Source of the DNA: TIUS-1 sp964019505
GTDB lineage: Bacteria; Bacillota_I; Bacilli_A; Mycoplasmatales; Mycoplasmataceae
Assembly (NCBI RefSeq): GCF_964019505.1
Contig: NZ_OZ026449.1
Location: forward strand, 1 to 64,000
Length of the DNA: 64,000 nucleotides
Direction: 5' to 3'
The notes below the pieces were generated by a model. It did no database searches, was not told where the DNA came from, and saw only the letters and a program-made list of their open reading frames with translations. Position numbers and translations under genes: made by a program. Shown here piece after piece: positions 50,213 to 61,030 of this stretch (positions are counted from its first letter, which is position 1; each line of letters begins with the position of its first letter).

Positions 50213-50764
50213 ATGTTAAAACAAAAAGTAATTCAAAACTGAGCACATGCACTATACCAACTAATATTAGAGAACGATAAACGTTCAGAGATGTTAGAAC
50301 AAGTTAGTGCTATATGTTATGGTTTAAATCACAATCCCTCTTTAACAACGCTATTATCTTTAGATAAATTATCAAAAGATGATGTCGATGGTCTAATTCA
50401 AGATACGTTCGGAGCACAAGGTGTAGATGGGTTGCTATTAAACGCAATCAAATACATGGTTGAGTGCGATGCATTCATCGGTGCTAGAGAAATATTTGAA
50501 TTAACAAAAAAACAACTTTTATCAACAAACACAGATTTCATTTTTGGACAAATTGTTTCAACGAAGACTTTAGAAAAATCAGTAATTGAAAAAATTAAAG
50601 AAAAAATGGAAAAAAAATTTAACAGAAAAATCCACTTTATCGAAGAGATAGATTTAAATCTAATCGCTGGAATAAAAGTGGTAGTAGGAGATAACGTCTT
50701 TGACGGATCCCTAAAATCTAGGTTCGAAGATTTAAAAGAATCTATTAAAAAAATGGAAGGTTAA
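50213..50764 (+). CDS. atpH: ATP synthase F1 subunit delta
   Basis: Links the b stalk to the F1 head. The protein is 183 aa, helical N-terminal domain and C-terminal domain ending VVVGDNVFDGSLKSRFEDLK, the family's typical end (the D-X-S-hydrophobic pattern). The N-terminal W is UGA. It is followed 2 bp later by atpA. Confidence 0.9.
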
Positions 50765-50766
50765 TT

Positions 50767-52338
50767 ATGAGTATTAAATTAAATCAAATCTCAGAAGTAA
50801 TAAAACAACAAATAAAAAACTATAGTTCAAAAGTTATTAAATCAGAAGAAGGAATTGTTCTTTCAATTGGTGACGGTGTTGCCACAGTATCTGGTTTAGA
50901 AGATGTAATGAACGGTGAGTTATTGATGTTCCCTGGAGAAATAGCTGGAATGGCTATGAACCTAGAAGAGTCATCAATTGGTGTTGTTATTATGGGAGAT
51001 GCATCAAAAATTGTTCAAGGTGACAGAGTAAAACGTACTAAAGAAGTTGTAAGAACTGGTGTAGGAAACGCTTTATTAGGTAGAGTAGTTAATGGTATCG
51101 GACAACCAATCGATGGATTGGGGAAAATTGAAACAACTAAAACTTTACCAGTTGAAAGAATTGCAACAGGAGTTATGTCACGTAAATCTGTTGATCAACC
51201 AATGGAAACTGGAATTGTAGCAATTGATTCACTAATACCAATTGGTAAAGGTCAAAGAGAGTTAATAATCGGTGACCGTCAAACTGGTAAAACAACAATT
51301 GCAATCGATGCAATAATTAACCAAAAAGGTAAAAACGTTAAATGTGTTTATGTAGCTATTGGTCAAAAAGAATCAACAGTTACTCAAATTGTAGAAAAGT
51401 TAAGAAAAAATGGAGCATTAGAATATACAGTTATTGTTACTTCTTCTGCTAGTGAATCAGCACCCATTCAATACATTACTCCATATACTGGTGTAACTAT
51501 TGCTGAAGAATGAATGTTCAGTGGAGAAGATGTTTTAATTGTTTATGATGACCTATCTAAACATGCTCAAGCATATAGAACACTATCATTATTATTAAGA
51601 AGACCACCAGGACGTGAAGCGTACCCTGGAGATGTATTTTACCTACACTCAAGATTATTAGAAAGATCAGCTAGAATAACAAAAGAATATGGTGGTGGTT
51701 CAATCACTGCGTTGCCAATTATTGAAACACTTGCAGGAGATATTTCTGCATATATTCCAACTAATGTTATCTCTATTACTGATGGTCAAATATTTTTATC
51801 AGAAAGATTATTTAATGCAAACATTAGACCAGCTGTAGATACAGGGTTAAGTGTAAGTAGGGTTGGTTCATCAGCTCAAATTAAAGCAATGAAACAAGTT
51901 GCTTCAACATTGAAACTAGAACTTGCTCAATACTATGAACTACAAGCTTTCTCAAAATTCGGAAGTGATTTAGATGAAAACACAAGATCAATATTATCTC
52001 ATGGTGAAAAAATTGTTGAAATCTTAAGACAACCAGAAGGGAAAACATTAGACCAAATTTTACAAACACTTGTCCTATTGGCAATTAATGAAAAATTAGT
52101 TAAATGAATTCCAGTTTCAAAAGTTGAAAGTTTAAAACTTGCTATCATTAAATTCTTTATGAAAGATGCTGCAGGTAAAGCAATTTATGAAAGTATTAAA
52201 GAAAAAAATGAATTCTCAGAAGATATCAAACAAACAGCTATTACAGAAATTAAAAAACTAATTAAAAAATCAATATCTACAATTCCTGATTACAATCCTT
52301 TAGATTACGGAAGACAAGAAGATTACGATAAGTTTTAA
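50767..52338 (+). CDS. atpA: ATP synthase F1 subunit alpha
   Basis: Non-catalytic nucleotide-binding subunit, 523 aa. Walker A GDRQTGKT (near residue 174), the characteristic PGREAYPGDVFYLHSRLLER (near 285) and ISITDGQIFL (near 340) are visible. UGA Trp codons at 51511 and 52105 split it under the standard code. It starts 2 bp after atpH and overlaps atpG by one base. Confidence 0.95.
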
Positions 52339-53177
52339 TGGCAAATTTAAGTGAACTAAAAAATCAGATAGCTAGAACACAAGATACAAACAAAATAACT
52401 AAAGCTATGGAAATGGTGGCAACATCAAAATTCAAAAAGCTTAGTTCAAAAGTATTGGGTATGCAAGATTACATGCGCGATACATATAAGTTATTTGTTG
52501 ATATCATTGCAAATACTAGTGATTCACAATACATGTGTAACTCTGACTTTGTACCCAAGAAAACATTATGAATTCTTGTTGGTTCAAACTTAGGACTATG
52601 TGGTGGTTATAATTCAAACGCCATAAAGTTAGCTAAGAAACATATTAGTAAAACTGATGATTATGTAATCGTCGGAAACAAAATGAGAAATTTTTGTAAA
52701 GCTGAAAATTTAAATGTTGTAAATCAATTTTTATCAGTTGATGAAAACTTTACAATCCAAGACGTAACTGCTGAACTTACAGCAGATATGATCGCCGCTT
52801 ATAACAGTGGTTCAATCCAATCAATAAAAATCCTATATACAAAATTTATAAACAACGTTACATTCGAAGAAACAGTTTTAGACATTCTTCCAATTGTAAA
52901 AAAAGAAAATTTAACTAACAGAAATGAATTCCTTTTTGAACCAAGCGCTTCAGAAATTCTAAAGAGCTCAATTAACTTTTATCTAAGTACAATTGTTTTT
53001 GGATCAATTATGGAATCACACTTATCAGAACAAGCTAGTCGTAGACAAGCTATGGACAATGCGTCTAAAAACGGAAAAGACTTAGTAGACGAATTGAAAA
53101 GTCAATTTAATAGAAAACGTCAAGAAAATATTACACAAGAAATTACAGAAATTGTTGCAGGAGCGTCTGCTCAATAA
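52338..53177 (+). CDS. atpG: ATP synthase F1 subunit gamma
   Basis: Central rotor shaft, 279 aa. Two long terminal helices are evident: the N-terminal KNQIARTQDTNKITKAMEMVA is a hallmark of the family and the C-terminal ASRRQAMDNASKNGKDLVDEL matches the conserved C-terminal helix. A UGA Trp at 52569-52571. It starts in the atpA stop. atpD follows after 14 bp behind TAGGAGA. Confidence 0.94.
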
Positions 53178-53191
53178 TAGGAGATCGAATT

Positions 53192-54592
53192 ATGAATTTA
53201 AAAGGTACAATTATCCAAGTTATGGGATCAGTTGTTGATGTTAGATTTGAAACAAGTGAATTGCCAAAAATCTACTCAACAATCGAAATCCAATTACAAG
53301 GTAAAAAAGAAGTCCTAGAAATAGTTCAACACATTGGTGATAATGTTGTTAGAACAATCGCTATGGGTTCAACAGAAGGTCTTTCAAGAGGAACTGAAGC
53401 AACTGCCACAGGACACGCAATTAGTGTTCCTGTTGGTGAAAAAGCTTTAGGTAGAATGTTTAATGTATTGGGTGAACCAATCGATGGACTACCTGAATTG
53501 GTTGGTGAAAAAGTTATGCCAATCCACAGAGAAGCACCAAGTTACAAAGACCTTTCAACAACAACAGACATTTTAGAAACTGGGATTAAAGTCGTAGACT
53601 TAATTACACCCTTTGCTAAAGGTGGAAAAATTGGATTATTCGGAGGAGCCGGTGTTGGTAAAACAGTATTGGTTCAAGAATTAATTAATAACATTGCCAA
53701 AGCACATGGTGGTATTTCGGTATTTGCTGGAGTAGGTGAAAGAACTCGTGAAGGGAACGATCTATACTTCGAAATGAAAGAAGCTGGAGTTCTTGATAAA
53801 ACATCATTGGTGTTTGGTCAAATGAACGAACCTCCAGGTGCTCGTATGAGGGTTGCTCTAACTGGTCTTACAATTGCTGAATATTTCCGTGATGAAAAAA
53901 ATCAAGACGTTCTATTATTCGTTGACAACATTTTCCGTTTTACTCAAGCTGGTTCAGAGGTGTCTGCCTTATTAGGTAGACTACCTTCAGCTGCAGGATA
54001 TCAACCAACACTTGCAACAGAAATGGGTGCACTACAAGAAAGAATTACTTCTACTAAGAAAGGTTCTATTACATCAGTTCAAGCAGTTTATGTTCCAGCT
54101 GATGACTTGACTGACCCAGCTCCAGCTACAACTTTTGCTCACTTAGATGCAAAAATTGTTCTTGATCGTTCAATTGCAGCTTTAGGAATTTATCCAGCTA
54201 TTGACCCATTAAACTCAAGTTCAAGAATGTTAGATCCAAAAATTGTTGGACAAGAACATTATGATGTTGCAGTTAAGGTTCAAGAAATTTTACAAAAATA
54301 TAAAGAACTACAATCAATCATTGCCATCTTGGGAATGGATGAATTATCTGATGACGATAAAATTATTGTTAACAGAGCACGTCGTATAAGAAACTTCATG
54401 TCACAACTATTTACAGTTGGTGAGAAGTTTACTGGTAGACCAGGTGCGTATGTTTCTGCAGCAGATAATGTTAAATCATTTAAATCTATAATTTCTGGTG
54501 AAGTTGATCACGTTGCTGAATCACACTTTATGTTTGCAGCATCAATTGATGAAGTAATCGAAAGACACAGAAAGGAAGAAAATAATGGATAG
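53192..54592 (+). CDS. atpD: ATP synthase F1 subunit beta
   Basis: Catalytic subunit, 466 aa. Walker A GGAGVGKTVL (near residue 150), the catalytic Glu region GVGERTREGNDLY (near 182), and Walker B LLFVDNIFRFTQAG (near 240) are all present. No Trp codon occurs in this gene. It overlaps atpC by 8 bases. Confidence 0.96.
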   Translation: MNLKGTIIQVMGSVVDVRFETSELPKIYSTIEIQLQGKKEVLEIVQHIGDNVVRTIAMGSTEGLSRGTEATATGHAISVPVGEKALGRMFNVLGEPIDGLPELVGEKVMPIHREAPSYKDLSTTTDILETGIKVVDLITPFAKGGKIGLFGGAGVGKTVLVQELINNIAKAHGGISVFAGVGERTREGNDLYFEMKEAGVLDKTSLVFGQMNEPPGARMRVALTGLTIAEYFRDEKNQDVLLFVDNIFRFTQAGSEVSALLGRLPSAAGYQPTLATEMGALQERITSTKKGSITSVQAVYVPADDLTDPAPATTFAHLDAKIVLDRSIAALGIYPAIDPLNSSSRMLDPKIVGQEHYDVAVKVQEILQKYKELQSIIAILGMDELSDDDKIIVNRARRIRNFMSQLFTVGEKFTGRPGAYVSAADNVKSFKSIISGEVDHVAESHFMFAASIDEVIERHRKEENNG

Positions 54593-54872
54593 TTTGGAAT
54601 TGAGAATTGTAACTCCTAACGGTGTATATGTTGATAAATTAAAAATTGATCAAATAACAATTCCAACAACAAATGGACAAGTTACATTATTGAAAAACCA
54701 CATGCCACTAATTGGTAGTTTGCGTTTATCTTATGTCAAATTGAAAGAAGCTAAAAGTAATACCTTTAGATACATTCATATCCACAGAGGTATATTTGAA
54801 CTTAAAAAAAACGTAGTAAAAATAGTAACTCAAAATGCCTATGATGTTGATAGTCAAGGTTATAAGTTTTAA
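54585..54872 (+). CDS. atpC: ATP synthase F1 subunit epsilon, lacking the C-terminal helical domain
   Basis: The 95-aa product keeps only the N-terminal beta-sandwich (LRIVTPNGVYVDKLKIDQIT to the HRGIFELKKN segment), whereas most bacterial epsilons are 130-140 aa with two C-terminal helices that inhibit ATP hydrolysis. No continuation of the frame exists: TAA follows YKF and a terminator lies right after. It overlaps atpD by 8 bases, so expression is coupled. Confidence 0.88.
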   Translation: MDSLELRIVTPNGVYVDKLKIDQITIPTTNGQVTLLKNHMPLIGSLRLSYVKLKEAKSNTFRYIHIHRGIFELKKNVVKIVTQNAYDVDSQGYKF

Positions 54873-54886
54873 TTATATTTATTATC

Positions 54887-54913
54887 CCATCCTAGTTTAG
54901 GGTGGTTTTTTTA
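54887..54913 (+). terminator. Terminator of atp operon
   Basis: CCATCCTA (54887-54894), GTT, TAGGGTGG (54898-54905), with one T-G pair, then seven T. Confidence 0.85.
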
Positions 54914-54924
54914 TTTCAAAATTG

Positions 54925-54955
54925 CAAAACAAAACCTCGTAATTAAACGAGGGTT
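54925..54955 (-). terminator. Minus-strand terminator of the exonuclease gene
   Basis: CCTCGT and ACGAGG (54935-54952) form the stem around AATTAA. On the minus strand it is followed by TTTTGTTTTG, and on the plus strand by a T-rich stretch, so it may work both ways between the convergent atp operon and exonuclease gene. Confidence 0.7.
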
Positions 54956-55916
54956 ATTTTTTAGTTATTTCGTCATTGCGTTCATATCTTTTTTTACGCA
55001 TTTCTTTTTGTCATTCAACTTCATCTTTAAATAGATTTAAGAATGAAAACATTTTTTGTTGTTTCAAAAAACCACTAAGTCCAATGTAGTTCATTTTTAA
55101 AGGGGCAAAATTAATTCTCCCAATATCCAAATTACATTGAATAGTTGTTATTTTTTTTGAAACCTCAATTTGTTCTCTGCTGTCTTTCAACTTAGAAATA
55201 ACAGTAGGTTTGAATCCTTCTATTGTATCTATGTTCTTTAAGATCTCATCAACGGTACCATGGTTGTTAATAAGTGACAGAGCAGTGTTTTGATGTATAC
55301 CTCTAACACCTGCTATATTATCTGAACTATCTCCAGTTAAGCTTTTTAAGTCAGGTATGTATTTTGGTTCAACACCCATAAGTTCCATTACCTTATCAGC
55401 ATCAATTACAACAGGTTCTTCTTTGTTTGTTTGTTGTGAAATAACTTTAACTTTATTGTTAACCAATTGATAAATATCTTTATCACTTGATAGGACTTCA
55501 AAGTCAAATCCTAACTTACAACCAATTGTACAAATTGTTCCAATAACATCATCACCTTCACAAGTAGGGTGTTCATATCTTGGGATTCTTGCTGAGTCTA
55601 AAAACTCACGCATAATTTGCATTTGTGGTTTTAGATCTTCTGGTGTTTCTTTTCTTTTTTCTTTATATCTTGGATATAAATCTTTTCTTCAACAAGCTCT
55701 ACCTACATCAAGCGCTACAATCACTGTGTGATATTTACCTGATTTAATTAATTCAGAAACGTTGTAAACAAAAACATAAACAGCGTTTATTAATTGTCCA
55801 TCACGATTTAATGATTGTCTTTTTCTTTTAAGCGAACCATAGTAACCTTTGTATAGTAAGTGATATCCATCAATAACTAAAATTGGTTTTTTTGGTGTCT
55901 GACTATTATTGACCAT
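54954..55916 (-). CDS. Stand-alone 5'-3' exonuclease (DNA polymerase I N-terminal domain type)
   Basis: FEN-like nuclease of 320 aa, expected to remove RNA primers and flaps. ILVIDGYHLLYKGYY opens the metal site, TCEGDDVIGTI and LSSDKDIYQLV supply further acidic ligands, and LTGDSSDNIAGV with the helix-hairpin-helix after it completes the PIN-like fold. There is no polymerase domain, as in other mollicutes that encode only the exonuclease. ATG at 55916 has AGGAG upstream, overlapping the yigZ stop. Several UGA Trp codons, including one at the exon tail, were read through. Confidence 0.87.
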
Positions 55917-55923
55917 AGTACTC

Positions 55924-56517
55924 CTAGAACAGAATTTTATTTTCTTCTGTAATATTTATTAACCCAACAATAGATGTTAAGTTTTTGTTATCTTTTGTAA
56001 TTGTTTTAATTCATACAAGATCATTCTCATATCATCTTGAGATTTCTGAAAAACCATTCTTGATGACTGAATCAATTCTTTTAATATCCGAAACATTAAA
56101 AGAAAAGGTGAGTTGAATCCCAAATTCTAAATCCTTTAATAAATCATTATCGTTGATAATTGTTTTTATTCCTTGGGTATATGATCGACCTAATGGTCCG
56201 ACACCTAATTTAGTGCCACCAAAGTACCTAATAACAAAAACAATAATATTGGTCAAAGACATAGATTTTAGGGTTTTCAACATAGCGTCACCACTAGTTC
56301 CTAGTGGTTCACCATCATTGTGAAATGACTCCCTAATGATTCCGTCTTCATTAAAAACGTAAGCTCAACAATTGTGTCGTGCATCGCTATTTGAATTTTC
56401 TTTGATAATAGTTTCAACGTCTGATTTAGAAGAGACCTTTTTAATAATGGTAATGAATTTCGACTTTTTGATTACAAATTCACTTGTATAGATAATGTCA
56501 GTTTTTAAAATTTTCAT
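55924..56517 (-). CDS. IMPACT/YigZ family protein
   Basis: The 197-aa protein carries the family core: NDGEPLGTSGDAML (near residue 73) and FVIRYFGGTKLGVGPLGRSYTQGI (near 99), typical of UPF0029/IMPACT N-terminal domains, followed by a short C-terminal ferredoxin-like domain. Bacterial members are uncharacterised; in eukaryotes IMPACT regulates Gcn2. ATG is at 56517 with an AT-rich upstream region divergent from hprK. A UGA Trp falls in the NCWAYVF segment. It is co-transcribed with the exonuclease (7-bp gap). Confidence 0.82.
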
Positions 56518-56611
56518 AATTACCATTAACAATATTATTTTATAGCAAAACCAATCAATTTGAATTTTGTTTTATACAACCATATAGTAGAATATAAGCA
56601 ATGAGGTAATT
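56518..56611. promoter_or_regulatory. Divergent intergenic region between yigZ and hprK
   Basis: A 94-bp AT-rich gap must hold promoters for both directions. TAGAAT-like and TATACA-like boxes are seen on the plus strand near 56573-56594, but no element is strong enough for a precise call. Confidence 0.3.
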
Positions 56612-57529
56612 ATGAAATTGACAGTAAAAGGAATAGTTGAATATTTTGACTTAAAAGTAGAAAGCGGAAGTGAATATCTAACTAATGTTATTAAGACGTA
56701 TGGAATGAATAGACCAGGCCTTGAGTTAGCAGGTTTTGTACCGACAGGTTCAAAGTCTCACAGAATAATGTTACTTTCTTCAAAAGAACAAGAATACTTA
56801 AACCAATTTTCTAAACAAGAACAAATCGATAAATTAACAAGTGTTTTTAAATTAGATGTACCAGCTATAGTTGTGACAACTAAATTTAAAAACAAACTTA
56901 TTTTTGATGTTGCTAAAAATTACAAAATACCTGTACTTAGATCATCAGATGAAAAAACAAGTTCATTTACACAAAACATCTTGGGTTTCCTTGATGAGTT
57001 TTTCAGTGAAACAATTGAAGTGCACGCTTCACTTGTAAACATCTTTGGTAAAGGTGTTTTAATAATTGGTAAATCAGGAATTGGTAAATCAGAGTTAGTA
57101 ATGGATTTAGTAAAAACAAATCACTTATTTGTAGGAGATGACAGAATTGTTATTTCTAAAAAAGCTAATAAATTATTTGGAAAATCACACCCTCTATTAA
57201 CAAACTTGATCGAAGTGCGTGGGATAGGGATTGTTGAAATTCAAAAATTATTTGGTTACCAAATAATTCAAAAAGAAACACTAATTGATGTTGTTATTGA
57301 AATTACAGAATTCAACAAAGAAGATGTTTTTGATAGACTAGGAAATGATTTTACAAAACAAGAGTATTTAGGAATTGGTATTCCATATATTCAAATGCCA
57401 GTATCATCTGGTAGAAACCTATCAAGTTTAATTGAAACTGCAGTAGCCCAACTAAAAACGGCTGAAGCAAATGACTTTATTCCTGCAACAGATATCTTAT
57501 CTAAAAGACTAGAGGAGTTTGAAGAATAA
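56612..57529 (+). CDS. hprK: HPr kinase/phosphorylase
   Basis: Phosphorylates Ser46 of HPr and so couples sugar uptake to glycolysis in Firmicutes. The protein is 305 aa, with Walker A GKSGIGKSE (near residue 153), the following VGDDRIVI, and the family signature EVRGIGIVEIQKLFG (near 202). GAGGTAATT precedes the ATG. lgt starts 2 bp after the stop; hprK-lgt is a conserved Firmicute pair. Confidence 0.94.
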   Translation: MKLTVKGIVEYFDLKVESGSEYLTNVIKTYGMNRPGLELAGFVPTGSKSHRIMLLSSKEQEYLNQFSKQEQIDKLTSVFKLDVPAIVVTTKFKNKLIFDVAKNYKIPVLRSSDEKTSSFTQNILGFLDEFFSETIEVHASLVNIFGKGVLIIGKSGIGKSELVMDLVKTNHLFVGDDRIVISKKANKLFGKSHPLLTNLIEVRGIGIVEIQKLFGYQIIQKETLIDVVIEITEFNKEDVFDRLGNDFTKQEYLGIGIPYIQMPVSSGRNLSSLIETAVAQLKTAEANDFIPATDILSKRLEEFEE

Positions 57530-57531
57530 AA

Positions 57532-58902
57532 ATGAAATCTCTACCCTGAGATGGTTCACAAACTTTAGAAGAATTAATGGCATCTGGAAAAGAGGTTTCA
57601 GCAGAAACTCTTTATTTCATGTACCCAATTTTTATAACAATCGGAGGTTTTCTTGCGGTTGGTTTAATCTATTTTAGAATTTGAAAAAAAAGAATACCAC
57701 TTGGTAACATGTTAAACCTAACTTACATTGCACTACCTTGTGCAATTATAGGTGCTTCGTTTTTTGGAAAACTAGGTGGTTTTGATTATGGTTGAAAAAT
57801 TTGAAACTACTTTATGTTTTGAAGATCTGGTATGTCATTGTTTGGTGGTATGGTCTTTGGATCATTTGCTGGATACATATATCTCCGACGAGTTTGTTAC
57901 AAACTTCATATATCAATATGGGTTTATCTAGATTGCATAGTTCCCTGCATTTTATTAGCACAAGCAATAGGTAGATGAGGGAATCTCTTTAATCATGAAA
58001 TTTTAGGAAATCCATTAGGTGAAGATGAGTTATGAAAAATTGATTGATTACCGGATTTCATTAAATTTAGATTATATCCAATGTATCAATTTGATGAAAA
58101 TGGTATATCTGAATTAATTACAGGATATACATTTCATGAACCATTATTCTTATATGAATCATTTGCCGACTTACTTTTATTTTTTATAATCATGTTCCTT
58201 GTTCCTTGAGTATTTAAAATCTCAGGTCCAAAGCCTTGAAAGAAAAATCCTAAAGCATTTCCAATTAAAGGAATTGCAATAACTAAAGATGAGTTATTAG
58301 CAATTCCTGTTCAACGTGAATTAGATTTAAAAACAGACGGAAACGGTAAGTATTGATATACAAAAGCTAACGCTTGACGTAAAGCTTATTATTTTTATGA
58401 ACCTGATAGTAAAAAATCAGAACAGTATTCAAATGAGTTACTTGCACACGAAGATATACAAGTAAAAGCAAGCAATGAATATTTACTTATTAAAAATAAG
58501 TACAATCTAAAAATTAAATCAACACATGACAAAGAAGAAATTAAACAACTTAAAATAGAAAAAGCAGAAGCATTAAAACCATACAAGTGATCAAGATTTA
58601 AGATAGTCAATGGATTAACAAAGAACTCTAAAATGTTGTATAATTTAAACAACCCAGACGGTTATAAGGTGATGCACAGTGGTGTGCAAGCTTCGTTATA
58701 TCTAATGGGTTATTCAATCATTCGTATGAGTTTAGAACACCAGAGAACAGGATTTGATTTAACCTTTAAAGGTTCAATGGTTGTTAACTATATATTCTTA
58801 GCAACTATATTTTTAATATCTGTGTTCACACTATTTATGGTGCAATTTATAGCACCATATAAATGAAGACAATCAGAATGATTGTATGAAAAATCATATT
58901 AA
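57532..58902 (+). CDS. lgt: Prolipoprotein diacylglyceryl transferase-like protein (paralogue 1, His to Phe)
   Basis: Multi-spanning membrane protein of 456 aa, much longer than E. coli Lgt (291 aa). The lgt signature GRWGNLFNHEILGNP lies near residue 147, and a C-terminal helix with IIRMSLEHQR may carry the conserved Arg-Glu pair. An insertion of about 120 charged residues (roughly 255-380) precedes the last helices. At residue 104 the family's conserved His in S-F-H-G-G is Phe (S-L-F-G-G). UGA encodes nearly all Trp. The ribosome site is weak; coupling to hprK is likely. Confidence 0.8.
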
Positions 58903-58916
58903 CAAGGAGATAAATT

Positions 58917-59837
58917 ATGAACAAAAAATTTGATGTAATAATTGCAGGGGCAGGACCAGCTGGTTTGACTTCTTCAATTTATGTAAGTCGTGCCGAATAT
59001 AAAGTAGCTGTTTTAGAAAAGGGTGCACCAGGTGGGAAAGTAATTAGAACTGCTGAAGTTGAAAATTATCCAGGGTACACTTCAATTACTGGACCAGAAC
59101 TTGGAATGAAATTTTATGAACAAGCAATGGCGATGGGAGCAAACTTTATTTACTCAGGATTAGAAACATTTGAAAAAGACGGAGACACATTTTTAGTTAC
59201 ACTTGAAAATGCTGAAGTTATTGAATCAAAAGCTTTAATCATAGCAACTGGAAGTAAAGAAAACTTAATTGGTGTTCCTGGTGAAGTTGAACTATATGGA
59301 AAAGGTGTTTCGTATTGTGCAACTTGTGATGGTGCATTTTACAAGGGTAAAGAAGTAGTTGTAGTTGGTGGTGGATATTCTGCTATTGAAGAAGCAATTT
59401 TCTTAACAAGATTTGTAGACAAAGTATACTTAGTCCACAGAAGACAAGAATTTAGAGCTGATAAAAAATCAGTTGATAAAGCAAGAACAAATCCAAAAAT
59501 TGAATTCATTTTAGATTCAGTTGTTACTAAAATTAATGGTGACAAAAAAGTTGCAAACGTTGAAATTAAAAACATTATTTCAAATGAGACAAAATCAATT
59601 GAAGTATCAGCAATTTTCCCATTCATTGGTCAAACTGCAGAAACACACTTCATGGATAAAAAATTAGTTAACACTGAAAAAAATATTATTGTTAATGAAA
59701 AAATGGAAACAACAATCAAAGGATTATATTCTGCTGGTGATGTACGAGTTACACCGTTCAGACAGATTGCCACAGCGGTTGCCGATGGTGCTCTTGCGGG
59801 TCAAGAAGCAGTTAAATATTTAGAAAAATTAGACTAA
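58917..59837 (+). CDS. trxB: Thioredoxin reductase
   Basis: FAD/NADPH enzyme that keeps thioredoxin reduced. The protein is 306 aa: FAD-binding IIAGAGPAGLTSSIYVSRA (near residue 9), redox-active CATC (near 139), NADPH-binding VVVGGGYSAIEEA (near 152), and C-terminal GLYSAGDVR (near 279). AAGGAG precedes ATG at 58917. It lies between the two lgt genes. Confidence 0.95.
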   Translation: MNKKFDVIIAGAGPAGLTSSIYVSRAEYKVAVLEKGAPGGKVIRTAEVENYPGYTSITGPELGMKFYEQAMAMGANFIYSGLETFEKDGDTFLVTLENAEVIESKALIIATGSKENLIGVPGEVELYGKGVSYCATCDGAFYKGKEVVVVGGGYSAIEEAIFLTRFVDKVYLVHRRQEFRADKKSVDKARTNPKIEFILDSVVTKINGDKKVANVEIKNIISNETKSIEVSAIFPFIGQTAETHFMDKKLVNTEKNIIVNEKMETTIKGLYSAGDVRVTPFRQIATAVADGALAGQEAVKYLEKLD

Positions 59838-59864
59838 CAATTATTATTAATTTGGAGGTATAAA

Positions 59865-61010
59865 ATGGAATGATGAAACTGAGATGAAGCTAAGTATACA
59901 AAACCAGGTGGCGTATGAACTTTCGATGATCAATTAAGTGCTGGGCCATTTCAGGTATATGCGCTTTTAATATCATCTTCAATATTGGTAGCAATTATCA
60001 TGTCGGTGATATCTTGCAGAATTAGAAAAATTCCAATCACTGAAGTAATAATTTCACTTTCGTTTATTGTTCCACTTGCCTTGATTGGTGCCTCAATTTT
60101 TGGAAAACTAGATACAAGTAAATCACAAAACTTTTTAGACTTAATTGCGTTTTGAGAAGCTGGTATGGCTATTCATGGTGGAATTATATTTGCAGCAGTT
60201 GGAACTGTTCCAGTTGCAATATATGTAACAAGAAAATATAAGATTTCAACACTTGCATATCTTGATGCAATATTACCTCACATCTTATTAGCACAAGCTA
60301 TTGGAAGGTGAGGTAATTACGCTAACCATGAATTGTTTGGAAATCCAATGATGGAACTAACACCTGATCAAGTTGATGCGTTATCTAACTTTTGAAAAAA
60401 TTTGGTAACAGTTAATGATGGTGATTATTTCTTAATGCATCCATTCTTCTTATATGAATCAATTGGATTAGGTTTAGCATGAGCTGCGATAGTTGGTGCA
60501 CCATATTTTGTTTCTATATTTTCTGGACCAAATAAAAAATATAAAGATGAATTTAGCATAAATACAAAAGATACATTTAGATCATTTATATTTTGAAACA
60601 AAGATTTCCCTAACTCATATCAAGGTGTCTGAAATAATGGATTTGTTGAAAAAATAAATTCAGATGAAAGACAAAAATATGAAGAAAGCTTAGATAGTTA
60701 CAAAACACGTTGATCAAAAGGAAAAGCCTTATATAAAGCAAACAATCCTGATAGCTACTTTGTACTACACAGCGGTGTTAAGGTTGGGGCATACTTATTC
60801 TTTTGAAATATTATTCGTGTAAGTTTAGAAGTGTTCAAAGCTGAAGGTTCATTATTTATAATGAATGATAAACCATTATCTGTTGCATTAATTTCACTTA
60901 CTGCATTTGCGGGTCTTGCTATGATTATTTTTTATCAATTTATAGCACCATATATATTAAGAAGACCTGAATATAAATATGAAAAACAATATTTTTATTT
61001 AAGTAAATAA
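59865..61010 (+). CDS. lgt: Prolipoprotein diacylglyceryl transferase (paralogue 2, conserved His kept)
   Basis: Transfers diacylglycerol from phosphatidylglycerol to the lipobox Cys of prolipoproteins. The 381-aa membrane protein has the signature GRWGNYANHELFGNP (near residue 145), the conserved His at residue 104 (A-I-H-G-G, base 60174), and IIRVSLE near the C-terminus. A shorter insertion than in paralogue 1 precedes the last helices. Start ATG 59865 has TTGGAGG upstream. About fourteen UGA Trp make it invisible under the standard code. Likely the active enzyme of the pair. Confidence 0.88.
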
Positions 61011-61030
61011 TTAACAAAGGCGGTACACAT

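Noticed and set aside
50715..50740. GGTTCGA string as a tRNA T-arm
   Set aside because: It lies inside atpH coding sequence with no cloverleaf pairing around it; no tRNA gene is evident anywhere in the window.
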